This document shows, piece by piece, positions 8,181 to 14,766 of a stretch of 16,482 nt of DNA. The stretch spans positions 1-16,482 of the forward strand of contig JAYWAC010000097.1 of NCBI GenBank assembly GCA_043782755.1. The letters are read 5' to 3'. The stretch's first letter is position 1. Each line of letters opens with the position of its first letter. Source of the stretch: JADJYF01 sp043782755. GTDB taxonomy: Bacteria; Pseudomonadota; Gammaproteobacteria; Ga0077536. The position numbers and the translations under genes were made by a program. Under the pieces are notes generated by a model, which was not told where the DNA came from, made no database searches, and was given only the letters and a program-made list of their open reading frames with translations.

Positions 8181-8975
8181 ATGTGTGAACTGCTAGGCCT
8201 GTCGGCCAATGTGCCGACCGATATCTGTTTCAGCTTCAGCACGCTCATGCAGCGCGGCGGGCGTACCGGCCCGCATAAGGACGGTTGGGGCATCAGCATT
8301 TATGAGGGTCGTGGCGCGCGCTCGTTTCACGATCCGCGCCCGAGCATGGCCTCGGAAGTGGCGGAGCTGATCCGCCGTCATGCCATCAAGAGCAAGATCA
8401 TCGTCAGTCACATCCGCAAAGCCAATCGCGGCCGCGTGTGTCTGGAGAACACCCATCCCTTCACGCGCGAGTTGTGGGGCCGCAGCTGGGTGTTCGCGCA
8501 TAACGGCCAGCTGCGCGGTATCAAGCGCTACGGGCTTGGGTCTTACCGCAGCATCGGCAGCACCGACAGCGAACACGCTTTTTGCTGGCTGCTAGCGCAG
8601 GTGCGCGAACGCTTTCCCGACCCGCCGGCCGACCCGCGCGCGCTGTGGAAATTCATCGCCACGCTGGCCGACGAGCTTGCCACCCTCGGCACCTTCAACA
8701 TGCTGTTGTCGGACGCCACCCATCTCTATGCCTATTGCAATACTCATCTGCACTGGCTGACGCGGCGCGCGCCCTTTGGCAAGGCACGCTCGATAGACAC
8801 CGGCGAGCTGGTCGACTTTCAGGACTTCACCAGCCCGCGTGACATCGTGACCCTAATCGCTTCGCGACCGCTGACCGACAACGAGATCTGGCAGGCCATG
8901 ATCGCGCGACGTCTGACGGTGTGGCGGGCCGGCGTGGCGGTCGCGGGTGTGGTCGGCGGGCGGCTGGAAACGTGA
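8181..8975 (+). CDS. Class II glutamine amidotransferase (YafJ-like)
   Basis: A 264-aa Ntn-fold glutaminase domain standing alone, as in the YafJ/DUG3-like family. Cys2 in MCELLGLS becomes the N-terminal nucleophile after Met removal. The HKDGWGISIYE segment, SHIRKANRG, NTHPF, and FAHNGQL follow in the conserved order, and GSTDSEHAFCWLL and TFNMLLSD complete the domain. These proteins hydrolyse glutamine or gamma-glutamyl compounds, and no synthetase domain is attached. The start must be this ATG because Cys2 depends on it, although the ribosome site is weak. It follows the epoxide hydrolase by 32 nt and is probably the last gene of the co-directional block. Confidence 0.92.
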   Translation: MCELLGLSANVPTDICFSFSTLMQRGGRTGPHKDGWGISIYEGRGARSFHDPRPSMASEVAELIRRHAIKSKIIVSHIRKANRGRVCLENTHPFTRELWGRSWVFAHNGQLRGIKRYGLGSYRSIGSTDSEHAFCWLLAQVRERFPDPPADPRALWKFIATLADELATLGTFNMLLSDATHLYAYCNTHLHWLTRRAPFGKARSIDTGELVDFQDFTSPRDIVTLIASRPLTDNEIWQAMIARRLTVWRAGVAVAGVVGGRLET

Positions 8976-9026
8976 ACGATTGTCACGATCGTGCGAAACA
9001 TCACGCTGGCAGCCAAGGCGCTCTTT

Positions 9027-9049
9027 TTACCGGCGATGCGATCCGGTAA
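9027..9049. repeat. Inverted repeat upstream of the VPLPA-CTERM-like gene
   Basis: TTACCGG and CCGGTAA form a perfect 7-bp inverted repeat around a 9-nt centre, about 60 nt before the ATG of the secreted protein gene. A separate 10-bp palindrome, CACGATCGTG, sits at 8984-8993. There is no T-run after the stem on the plus strand. An operator or 5' leader hairpin is possible. Confidence 0.4.
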
Positions 9050-9107
9050 CGTTCACCCTAACGCTGGCCCCCACGACGGGGCTGGATTCATGCACCAGGA
9101 GATGATC

Positions 9108-9734
9108 ATGAAGTTGCGGACCACGCTACTTGCTTCCACGCTGGCCCTGATGGGCGCGGCATCGCTGAGCGCACAGGCCGCTTTTGAAAATCTCGCCGTG
9201 GACAACGGCACCTTAGCGACCGCCCAAGCGGTCGGCTCGATCGGTGCCAGCGGGGTGATCAACGTCTTCGGTCTGCGCGGCACGGTCAACCTTTTCGGTG
9301 CCGTGATAGTCGACAACAGCGACGCCGATTTCTACGGCTTTAGCGTTGCGGCCAACCAGATCATCACCCTGCGCGTCGATACCCCCGAAGGCCCGAATTT
9401 TGGCAACGATCCTGTGGTCGGCCTGTTCTCGGCGAATGGCACAATACTGAAGGTGGACGACGACGGCGGGCCGGGCTATGACTCTCTGCTGAGCTTCACC
9501 ATCAGCGCGCCGGGGACCTATTTCGCGGCGGTCAGCGGCTTTGACGACTTGAATTTCAATGGCGTCTCGGACATCTTTGAACTCACCAACGACCCCCAAT
9601 TCTTTGCCCGCACCAACTTCCAGTACCACCTGCAGATCAGTGCGACCCCGGCCCCCGTGCCGGTGCCGGCGGCTGGCTGGTTGCTGGGTTCGGCGCTGCT
9701 CGGCCTCGCCGCTCGTAAGCGCAAAGCGGCCTGA
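9108..9734 (+). CDS. Secreted PPC-domain-like protein with VPLPA-CTERM-type sorting tail
   Basis: A 208-aa exported protein. A signal peptide (1-25, ending SLSAQAA) leads into a beta-rich domain (about 65-178) with DNSDADFYGFSV, ITLRVDTP, DPVVGLFSANG, DDDGGPGYDS and GTYFAAVSG, which resembles bacterial pre-peptidase C-terminal (PPC) domains. The C-terminus has PAPVPVPAAG (181-190), a hydrophobic helix (189-201) and a basic RKRK end. This is the PEP-CTERM-like architecture, closest to VPLPA-CTERM, recognised by an exosortase and linked to surface export with exopolysaccharide. The start is set by AGGAG six nt before ATG 9108; an in-frame GTG at 8991 would bury the signal peptide. No exosortase gene is in the window. 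Confidence 0.88.
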   Translation: MKLRTTLLASTLALMGAASLSAQAAFENLAVDNGTLATAQAVGSIGASGVINVFGLRGTVNLFGAVIVDNSDADFYGFSVAANQIITLRVDTPEGPNFGNDPVVGLFSANGTILKVDDDGGPGYDSLLSFTISAPGTYFAAVSGFDDLNFNGVSDIFELTNDPQFFARTNFQYHLQISATPAPVPVPAAGWLLGSALLGLAARKRKAA

Positions 9735-9752
9735 AGCTGAGCCTTGCTTGAC

Positions 9753-9784
9753 GAGTGCGCGGCGCGGCCAAGCGCTGCGCACTC
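9753..9784. terminator. 13-bp stem-loop between convergent genes
   Basis: Arms at 9753-9765 and 9772-9784 pair over 13 positions (12 Watson-Crick plus one G-T wobble) around the loop GGCCAA. It sits 19 nt after the VPLPA-CTERM-like gene and 43 nt from the end of the oppositely oriented Rieske alpha gene, where a bidirectional terminator is expected. There is no T-run on either strand, so termination may be imperfect or Rho-assisted. Confidence 0.6.
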
Positions 9785-9826
9785 CTGCACTGCCCGTCCG
9801 CTGCCGTCGCGAACACGCGACGCGTC

Positions 9827-11068
9827 TTACATCCCCATCACGCTTCGATAGGCTTCCCAGAAGCCGATGATCGCGCCCTCGGTGACGAGGTGCTGGGCAT
9901 CCTCCGCACGACCGCCACCCATGGCGATATAGGAACTGGCCTCCCCCGCCTGGCGCACCGCACGCTGCACGATTTCCACTGCCTCGCCGTCTTCCATCGA
10001 GACGAAGCCGGCCGGGCCGATGAGATTGGCCTGCTTCAAGCGCATCGCGCGCATTTCCTCGTCATCGTCGGTATAGCCGAAGTGCGTCCACACCAGTTCA
10101 AAGCCATCGACGCCGTGCGTCACTATCTGGCGCACGGCGAGAGTGTTGGCGATCTGCTGTAACACCAAGTTGGGAAACACCGAGAGGATGACCAGCGTAA
10201 TGCCGTCATCGAACTCCGAACGCCCGGCGAGCAGCGAAGGATCGGCGAGCTTGAAACCAGTGTCATAGCTGCGCACGTCCTTGTAGACCTCACGATCGAG
10301 CGCCGCGTCGGACGTCGCGGCCTTGGTGTAGAGCATGGTGTGGCGATGGCTGTCGTCCATCAGACAGGCGCCGGTCTGCGACGAGCGATAGAGGCCAAAG
10401 GTGTTGTGGAACAGATGCAGCAGGCTGGCGTGATAGGGGTCGCGGGTGTTCTCCGCGTAGAGCTTCCAGTTGCCGCGCATGAACTGCCGCTGGTCGCCGA
10501 GCAGGGTCAGCGGTCTCGCGCACAGCCGTTCGATGCTCGCCACCACCATCGGCCCCAGGTAGTCAGCGAGCGACGCGCTGTCGTGCGAAAACGTCGCGAA
10601 CACCAAACCATGCAAGACCTCGACGCGCAGACGGGTGAGATTGTGTTGCGCCGGATCGAAGTCTGGCGGCATGCCGCCGCGCCCGCCTATGCCGCCGCGA
10701 AACGGCACGCCGAGCAGACGCCCGCGAAGATCGTAAGTCCATTGGTGATAGACGCAGGACAAGCGCGACTGATTGCCACGCAGCTCGCGACACACCAGCG
10801 CACCGCGATGGGCACAGCGATTCTCGATGACCTGTAGCTGCCCTTCGCGATCGCGGGTGAGGATGACCGGGATAGCGCCGACATAGGTGGTCTTGAAGTC
10901 GCCGACCTCGGGCACTTCGATGGCGAGGCCGACGAAGCTCCACACCGGGCCGCGAAAAATGCGTTGCTGCTCGCGTTCAAAGCAAGCGGTGTCGGTGAAC
11001 AGGCCATAGGGCACGGCACACGCGCCGGCTGTGACTGGCCAGCGCAATTCGTCGCTCACGGCATTCAT
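9827..11068 (-). CDS. Aromatic ring-hydroxylating dioxygenase, alpha (large) subunit, Rieske type
   Basis: The catalytic subunit of a Rieske non-haem iron oxygenase, which inserts oxygen into an aromatic ring. The Rieske [2Fe-2S] ligands are C85 and H87 (CAHRGALVC) and C105 and H108 (CVYHQW). The mononuclear iron site is in ENTRDPYHASLLHLFH with N207, D210, H213 and H218. The C-terminal GPAGFVSMEDGEAVEIVQRA resembles the anthranilate 1,2-dioxygenase and salicylate 5-hydroxylase group by recall. Length is 413 aa. GAGGAG six nt before the ATG decides the start and overlaps the TGA of the beta-subunit gene, so the pair is translationally coupled. No ferredoxin or reductase gene is near, so electrons must come from elsewhere. 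The exact substrate is unassigned. Confidence 0.94.
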   Translation of the reverse strand: MNAVSDELRWPVTAGACAVPYGLFTDTACFEREQQRIFRGPVWSFVGLAIEVPEVGDFKTTYVGAIPVILTRDREGQLQVIENRCAHRGALVCRELRGNQSRLSCVYHQWTYDLRGRLLGVPFRGGIGGRGGMPPDFDPAQHNLTRLRVEVLHGLVFATFSHDSASLADYLGPMVVASIERLCARPLTLLGDQRQFMRGNWKLYAENTRDPYHASLLHLFHNTFGLYRSSQTGACLMDDSHRHTMLYTKAATSDAALDREVYKDVRSYDTGFKLADPSLLAGRSEFDDGITLVILSVFPNLVLQQIANTLAVRQIVTHGVDGFELVWTHFGYTDDDEEMRAMRLKQANLIGPAGFVSMEDGEAVEIVQRAVRQAGEASSYIAMGGGRAEDAQHLVTEGAIIGFWEAYRSVMGM

Positions 11069-11078
11069 GACGCGCTCC

Positions 11079-11603
11079 TCATAATGGCGTGACCAACAGG
11101 CTGTCGATGCGATTGGTGTCAAAGGTCACCAGCTTGCGGCGGAACAACAACTGACCGGCCATGCTGACGATGTCGTCGTCATAGGTGCCGACGCTATAGG
11201 CTTCGCTGACGCCATTGGTGCGGGTGCGAAACACCGCGTAATGACTGCGCGCCTGCACGCTGTCGGCACTGACCACGCCGAGCACGGTGCTGCTGAGCAG
11301 ATGCCGATAGCGATGTCGCTCATAGATATTGGCGTGGCGCAACGAGACCACGCGATCGATGAGCATGCCGCGCGAGTCGCAGGACAGGGTCGCGAGCGGC
11401 AGGCCGCGTTCGGCATTCTCGCGCGCCACAATGCGATACTCGCAACGCTCCGTAAAAAAATCCGGCCAGGCTTCCAGCCGATCGTCGTCTATGCACTGTA
11501 CATAGCGGGCGAGCAATTGCTCGACGACGTAGTGGCGTTCCAGCGGCGAGAGTTCGAGCAGGTTCATGTCGAAGGGGATGCCCTGACGTTTGAGGGCCGC
11601 CAT
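11079..11603 (-). CDS. Aromatic ring-hydroxylating dioxygenase, beta (small) subunit
   Basis: A 174-aa NTF2/cystatin-fold structural partner of the alpha subunit; alpha3beta3 hexamers are the family norm. Recognisable segments are LERHYVVEQLLARYVQCIDD, WPDFFTERCEYRIVARENAERGLPLATL, RGMLIDRVVSLRHANIYERHRYRHLL, and YDDDIVSMAGQLLFRRKLVTFDT. Its stop codon overlaps the alpha-subunit ribosome site, and it starts 20 nt after the MFS gene, so all three are one operon. The ATG at 11603 has an AGG site at long spacing; ATG 11567 (MNLLELSP) is the alternative. The identity is secured both by sequence and by pairing with the Rieske alpha gene. Confidence 0.93.
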   Translation of the reverse strand: MAALKRQGIPFDMNLLELSPLERHYVVEQLLARYVQCIDDDRLEAWPDFFTERCEYRIVARENAERGLPLATLSCDSRGMLIDRVVSLRHANIYERHRYRHLLSSTVLGVVSADSVQARSHYAVFRTRTNGVSEAYSVGTYDDDIVSMAGQLLFRRKLVTFDTNRIDSLLVTPL

Positions 11604-11623
11604 GCTAGCGCGCGCCTAAGCGC

Positions 11624-12823
11624 TCAGGCCAGTGCGCGCAAGCGCCGCACGCTGACCACCAGTGCCAGCGCGATGAGGGTGAACAACGCGAGGCCTGCGC
11701 CAAAACCGTGGGTAGCGTCGTACAACACGCCAAGGATCAGCGGCCCGAGCATGCCACCGACCTCACCCGCGCCGAAAAACAAGCCCGTCGCCATGCCGGC
11801 ATTGCGCGCACCGATGTCTGGCAGTTCAACCAGGATCAGAACCAGCACGGTAGTGAGGGTGGAACGCGCGATACCCTGCAAGATGAGGCCGGGTAGCAGC
11901 AAGCTCGGCGTAGAGAACTGCAAGAGCACACTGGCGAGCAGTATCGCGCAGCTCAGCAGGGTAAGAATGCGAAAGCGCCGCGCCGGGATCGCGAGGCGCG
12001 GAATCGACAGGGAGCCGATGATGCCGATGATGGTCGGGATGGCGGACCAGTAGCCCGCCTCGACCGCCGGCATGCCGCCATGCACCAGCATCTCGGGCAA
12101 CCAATTGCTCAGCGCATGACCGATCAGGAATACGCCGACCGCCATGCCCAACAGCAGGCGTATGGCCGGACGCGCGAGCAGGCCGAGCAGCAACTGACCG
12201 TGGGGCGTGTGGGACCGTGACTGGCGCTCGTCGGCAATCGGCCGTATGGCGGGCAGCGAAGCCAACGCCCACCACAACACACCTGACAGCGCGGCGAGCG
12301 CCGCCCACAGCTCGAGAATCTTGCGCCAGTCCTGATCGAAATACGGCAACAAGTAGCCGTGGGTCAAGGTCAGCGACACCACGCCGCCGACCGCCGGACC
12401 GGTGATGTAGATGCCCATCGCGAGTCCACGGCTCTGGCCCTGAAACCAGTGAGCAATAACCTTGGGTGCACCGGCCGAGATGATCGGGCCACCGATGCCG
12501 AACAGCGCCACCGCCGCCAGCAAGCCATGAAAGGAATCGGCGCGACTGCGGCCATAAGCGGATGCCGCCACGCACAGCGCGCCCAGCAGCAAAGCCCAGC
12601 GTGAACCCAGGCGATCGAGCAGGATGCCGCAGGGCAAGGCCGCCGCGATGTAGATCAATTGCCAGGCGCCCATCACGGTGCCCATCTCGGCATGGCTCAT
12701 GACGAGATCGTGTTCGATCAGTTTGACCAGCGGAGCGAGGCTGGTGACGACCAAGCCAAAGGTGCAGTAGATAGTCCACACGCCAAACAACACCAGCCAG
12801 CGCATGGAAGAAGTCGCAGCCAT
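11624..12823 (-). CDS. MFS transporter
   Basis: A 399-aa inner-membrane transporter of the major facilitator superfamily with about twelve hydrophobic helices. The first helix has VLFGVWTIYCTFGLVVTSLA. The loop 2-3 motif GILLDRLGSRWALLLGAL is the MFS A-motif equivalent. WFQGQSRGLAMGIYITGPAVGG matches the helix-5 region, and GMATGLFFGAGEVGGMLGP is the C-half counterpart. The pattern resembles CynX/NimT and organic-anion uptake carriers. Lying first in the Rieske operon, it probably imports the oxygenase substrate, though export is not excluded. A GTG two codons upstream (12829) is an alternative start; neither has a clear ribosome site. Confidence 0.92.
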   Translation of the reverse strand: MAATSSMRWLVLFGVWTIYCTFGLVVTSLAPLVKLIEHDLVMSHAEMGTVMGAWQLIYIAAALPCGILLDRLGSRWALLLGALCVAASAYGRSRADSFHGLLAAVALFGIGGPIISAGAPKVIAHWFQGQSRGLAMGIYITGPAVGGVVSLTLTHGYLLPYFDQDWRKILELWAALAALSGVLWWALASLPAIRPIADERQSRSHTPHGQLLLGLLARPAIRLLLGMAVGVFLIGHALSNWLPEMLVHGGMPAVEAGYWSAIPTIIGIIGSLSIPRLAIPARRFRILTLLSCAILLASVLLQFSTPSLLLPGLILQGIARSTLTTVLVLILVELPDIGARNAGMATGLFFGAGEVGGMLGPLILGVLYDATHGFGAGLALFTLIALALVVSVRRLRALA

Positions 12824-12852
12824 TCTCACGCAGCAGGGAAGACAGGGCGAGC

Positions 12853-12881
12853 AGCGTAGCCGGCGCGCGACTAGCCGGCAA
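12853..12881 (-). promoter_or_regulatory. Possible sigma-70 promoter for the MFS-Rieske operon
   Basis: On the minus strand TTGCCG (12881-12876) and TACGCT (12858-12853) are 17 bp apart, placing a start of transcription about 20 nt before the MFS start codon. The -10 match is weak (first, second and last bases only). The region also carries a direct repeat TAGCCGGC at 12857-12864 and 12872-12879, each with a GCCGGC palindrome, which could be an operator. Confidence 0.3.
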
Positions 12882-12949
12882 TTGCACAGGCGGGGAATGG
12901 TGGAGCGGTGTTAAACCAGCCGTCACCCGAACGCGTATCGCGATCTCAC

Positions 12950-12977
12950 TGTAGATGCGAATTCATTCGCACCTACA
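12950..12977. repeat. REP-like palindrome, copy 1
   Basis: Two 13-bp arms beginning TGTAG flank a TC centre and pair at 12 of 13 positions (the mismatch is A against C at position 6). The core TGCGAATTCATTCGCA at 12956-12971 is a near-perfect hairpin. It resembles intergenic REP elements of gammaproteobacteria. It lies after the stop of the 61-codon ORF and upstream of the MFS operon. A related copy lies at 15555-15578. Confidence 0.75.
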
Positions 12978-12988
12978 AGGGAGATTGT

Positions 12989-13174
12989 TCAGTGCGTCTG
13001 ATACACGTAACGCCAGCCGCGCGAGCCGGTATCGAGGGCACGCCGGCGGGTCTCGATGGTACCAGCCTGGACGCTGCCAGGTTCGCGCTGCGCGCCAGCG
13101 GCATAGAGCTGCTCGCTGCGATTGTCGCGGGCGTCGGTATTGCCGATCGAATTCGAATTGAGATGCTCGTTCAT
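12989..13174 (-). CDS. Small hypothetical protein (61 aa)
   Basis: A 61-codon ORF starting MNEHLNSNSIGNTDARDNRS and ending WRYVYQTH. It is polar, with no signal peptide or membrane helix, and has a basic middle (ETRRRALD). I do not recognise a family. In its favour are an AGGAG Shine-Dalgarno site 9 nt before the ATG, about 75 percent G or C at third codon positions as in its neighbours, and a good -24/-12 type promoter (13222-13237) about 50 nt upstream of the start. A REP hairpin follows its stop by 11 nt. Against it are its short length and the lack of any recognised homologue. The product could be a regulatory or stress-related small protein, but that is speculation. Confidence 0.55.
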   Translation of the reverse strand: MNEHLNSNSIGNTDARDNRSEQLYAAGAQREPGSVQAGTIETRRRALDTGSRGWRYVYQTH

Positions 13175-13221
13175 AGCGTATCGCTCCTGCCCCAGGGCTC
13201 GGCCGTTGGTGAGTAGGGAGG

Positions 13222-13237
13222 GGCAAGGGCCATGCCA
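13222..13237 (-). promoter_or_regulatory. Candidate sigma-54 (-24/-12) promoter
   Basis: The minus strand reads TGGCATGGCCCTTGCC. It matches the sigma-54 consensus TGGCACG-N4-TTGCW at 10 of 12 defined bases, including the invariant GG and GC doublets with exactly ten bases between them. Transcription would start near 13211, giving a leader of about 37 nt before the 61-codon ORF. This is a pattern match only; rpoN regulation is inferred. Confidence 0.5.
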
Positions 13238-13299
13238 ATCGAGGTGCGTGCCGCGCCGGCAAACGGACTTGAGTCAGGTTCCCGCCGTTTGGTCGCCGC

Positions 13300-13321
13300 G
13301 CCTGTGATGGGCTTCACAGGC
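13300..13321. repeat. Perfect 8-bp stem-loop
   Basis: GCCTGTGA and TCACAGGC flank the loop TGGGCT. It lies between the sigma-54-like element and the repeat cluster. There is no T-run, so an operator or an RNA hairpin is more likely than a terminator. Confidence 0.5.
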
Positions 13322-13353
13322 CGTGGGCTGCGCGCGGCGGACTTCGCATTGCG

Positions 13354-13441
13354 TCGTCAGGGCGTGACGAAATCGCGAGTCGCGAAAGTGACGATTTTTG
13401 TCGTCGACTGACGACAGTCGTCACTGGACAGCAGGTGACGT
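13354..13441. promoter_or_regulatory. Cluster of TGACGA/TCGTCA repeats, possible activator or repressor sites
   Basis: Five exact copies of TGACGA or its complement TCGTCA begin at 13354, 13365, 13389, 13409 and 13418, with near copies TCGTCG at 13401 and TGACGT at 13436. They pair into inverted repeats, the best being the 15-bp perfect palindrome TGACGACAGTCGTCA (13409-13423). The cluster lies about 145-230 bp upstream of the start predicted from the sigma-54-like element, the usual place for enhancer-binding-protein sites. It is also about 165-250 bp before the quinone oxidoreductase start. The regulator is unknown. Confidence 0.5.
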
Positions 13442-13604
13442 TATATCGCTCGACGCTCAAGCATCGAGCTTGTCATCGGCCATGCAGTGCGCGGCGTGGC
13501 GGTGGCATCGGTCATACCGCCAGTAGCGCTGTCAGCATGAACTCGCGTGCATACTATGAGCGCTCAGGAATCATCTCCTGCTTCCTGCCCGACCGGAGAC
13601 CATC

Positions 13605-14639
13605 ATGAAAGGCCTGCTCGTCAGCCAGTGGACGACCTTCGATCAACTCGCCCTCGTCGAGGTGCCGCACCTACCCTTGGGCGCGCGCGACGTGCGCATC
13701 CGCATCCAGGCGGCGGGTGTGAGCTTCGCCACAAGTCTGGTGGTACAGGGCAAATATCAACGCAAGCCGCCCCTGCCTTTCACGCCCGGCACCGAAGTGG
13801 CGGGCATCATCATCGAGACCGGCGCGCAAGCGACACGCTTCAAGCTCGGCGAGCGGGTGTGTGCGGTGCTGGACTGGGGCGGTCTGGCCGAGGAAGCCGT
13901 CGCGCGCGAGGTCAATGTGTTCCGCATTCCCGATGGCCTGTCCTTCTCACGCGCCATCGCCTTCACCAATTCCTACGCGACCTCGGCCGCCGCGCTGACC
14001 TGGCCCCATCTATTGAACGTGCAGGCCGGCCAGACTTTGCTGGTGCATGGCGCGAGCGGCGGTGTTGGGATCGCCGCCGTCGAGATCGGTAAAATTCTTG
14101 GCGCGACCGTGATCGCAACAGCGGGTTCCGAGGCAAAACTGACCCTTGCCCGTGCCCACGGCGCCGATCACGGCATCAACTACCGCGCACGAGAGTTCCG
14201 TGACGAAGTGTTAGCACTGACTGCGGGGCGCGGCGTCGACGCGGTCTACGATCCGGTCGGTGGCGATGTGTTCATGCAGTCGCTGCGCTGCATGGCGCCT
14301 GAGGCGCGCATCATGCCAGTCGGTTTCGCCGGCGGCGAGATTGCGCAGATCCCGGCCAATATTCTGCTGGTCAAGAATCTCATCGTGTGCGGACTCAACA
14401 TGGGTCTCTACTACGGCTGGAGCCCGCAAGACCTGCGTTACTTCTATGCAGAGCGCATGCGCGCCAACATGGAAAAACTCTTCACCTGGTTCGTCGAAGG
14501 ACGCATCAATCCGGTGGTTGACACGACTTATTCGCTGGCACAGGTGCACCAGGCCATGGACGACGTGCTGACACGCCGCGCCATCGGACGCATCGCGGTG
14601 GTGATGGATGAGGAGGCGAAAAGGCTGGGCGTGCTTTAG
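13605..14639 (+). CDS. NADPH:quinone oxidoreductase-type MDR family protein
   Basis: A 344-aa medium-chain dehydrogenase/reductase of the zinc-free quinone oxidoreductase group. It reduces quinones or enoyl/enone substrates with NADPH in the cytoplasm. The GroES-like N-domain has VRIRIQAAGVSFATSLVVQGKY, where the alcohol-dehydrogenase Cys ligand is replaced, and PFTPGTEVAGII. The Rossmann loop is HGASGGVG (148-155). Later landmarks are AHGADHGINY, GRGVDAVYDPVGGD and a C-terminal GRIAVVM. The start is set by GGAG six nt before the ATG. It is divergent from the 61-codon ORF and followed by a stem-loop. Acryloyl-CoA or enoyl reductase activity is an alternative; the substrate is unknown. Confidence 0.93.
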   Translation: MKGLLVSQWTTFDQLALVEVPHLPLGARDVRIRIQAAGVSFATSLVVQGKYQRKPPLPFTPGTEVAGIIIETGAQATRFKLGERVCAVLDWGGLAEEAVAREVNVFRIPDGLSFSRAIAFTNSYATSAAALTWPHLLNVQAGQTLLVHGASGGVGIAAVEIGKILGATVIATAGSEAKLTLARAHGADHGINYRAREFRDEVLALTAGRGVDAVYDPVGGDVFMQSLRCMAPEARIMPVGFAGGEIAQIPANILLVKNLIVCGLNMGLYYGWSPQDLRYFYAERMRANMEKLFTWFVEGRINPVVDTTYSLAQVHQAMDDVLTRRAIGRIAVVMDEEAKRLGVL

Positions 14640-14660
14640 CCGCGACAAATTCGTACATTC

Positions 14661-14684
14661 ACCGCCACGTTCGGCCGTGGCGGT
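14661..14684 (+). terminator. Stem-loop after the quinone oxidoreductase gene
   Basis: ACCGCCACG and CGTGGCGGT form a perfect 9-bp stem around TTCGGC, 22 nt after the stop codon. Only two T residues are at its 3' side, so it may be a partial terminator or an mRNA-stabilising hairpin between this gene and the citryl-CoA lyase gene. Confidence 0.5.
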
Positions 14685-14766
14685 TGACGCTTGCGGCATA
14701 ATGCCGGCTCCGATTCCCATCAAACTTCGCGGCGGCAAAGCCCGCCCTCCATCAGGGCTGCACAGC

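Larger units (their letters stand above)
13175..13604. other. 430-bp divergent intergenic region with stem-loops and repeats
   Basis: No convincing gene is seen here. Its contents in order are the sigma-54-like element (13222-13237), a 7-bp inverted repeat CAAACGG/CCGTTTG (13260-13266 and 13285-13291), a perfect 8-bp stem-loop GCCTGTGA/TCACAGGC with a 6-nt loop (13300-13321), the TGACGA/TCGTCA repeat cluster (13354-13441), and a short CAAGC/GCTTG repeat after it. A weak sigma-70-like pair (CTGTCA 13529-13534, TACTAT 13552-13557, 17-bp spacing) could serve the quinone oxidoreductase. The density of palindromes is higher than in other gaps of this window. Confidence 0.6.

Noticed and set aside
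9213..9782. 189-codon minus-strand frame opposite the VPLPA-CTERM-like gene
   Set aside because: Shadow; the plus strand has signal peptide, domain and sorting tail in order.
12908..13216. 102-codon plus-strand frame across the REP palindrome and the 61-codon ORF
   Set aside because: It translates through the REP hairpin and has no ribosome site; the minus-strand ORF has better support.
13365..13400. Intrinsic terminator ending at the TTTTTG run near 13395
   Set aside because: The preceding TCGCGA repeats do not form a stable stem adjacent to the T-run, and the position fits the repeat cluster better.
14684..14702. TTGACG and CATAAT upstream of the citryl-CoA lyase gene as a promoter
   Set aside because: The spacer is only 7 bp, far below the roughly 17 bp needed for sigma-70.
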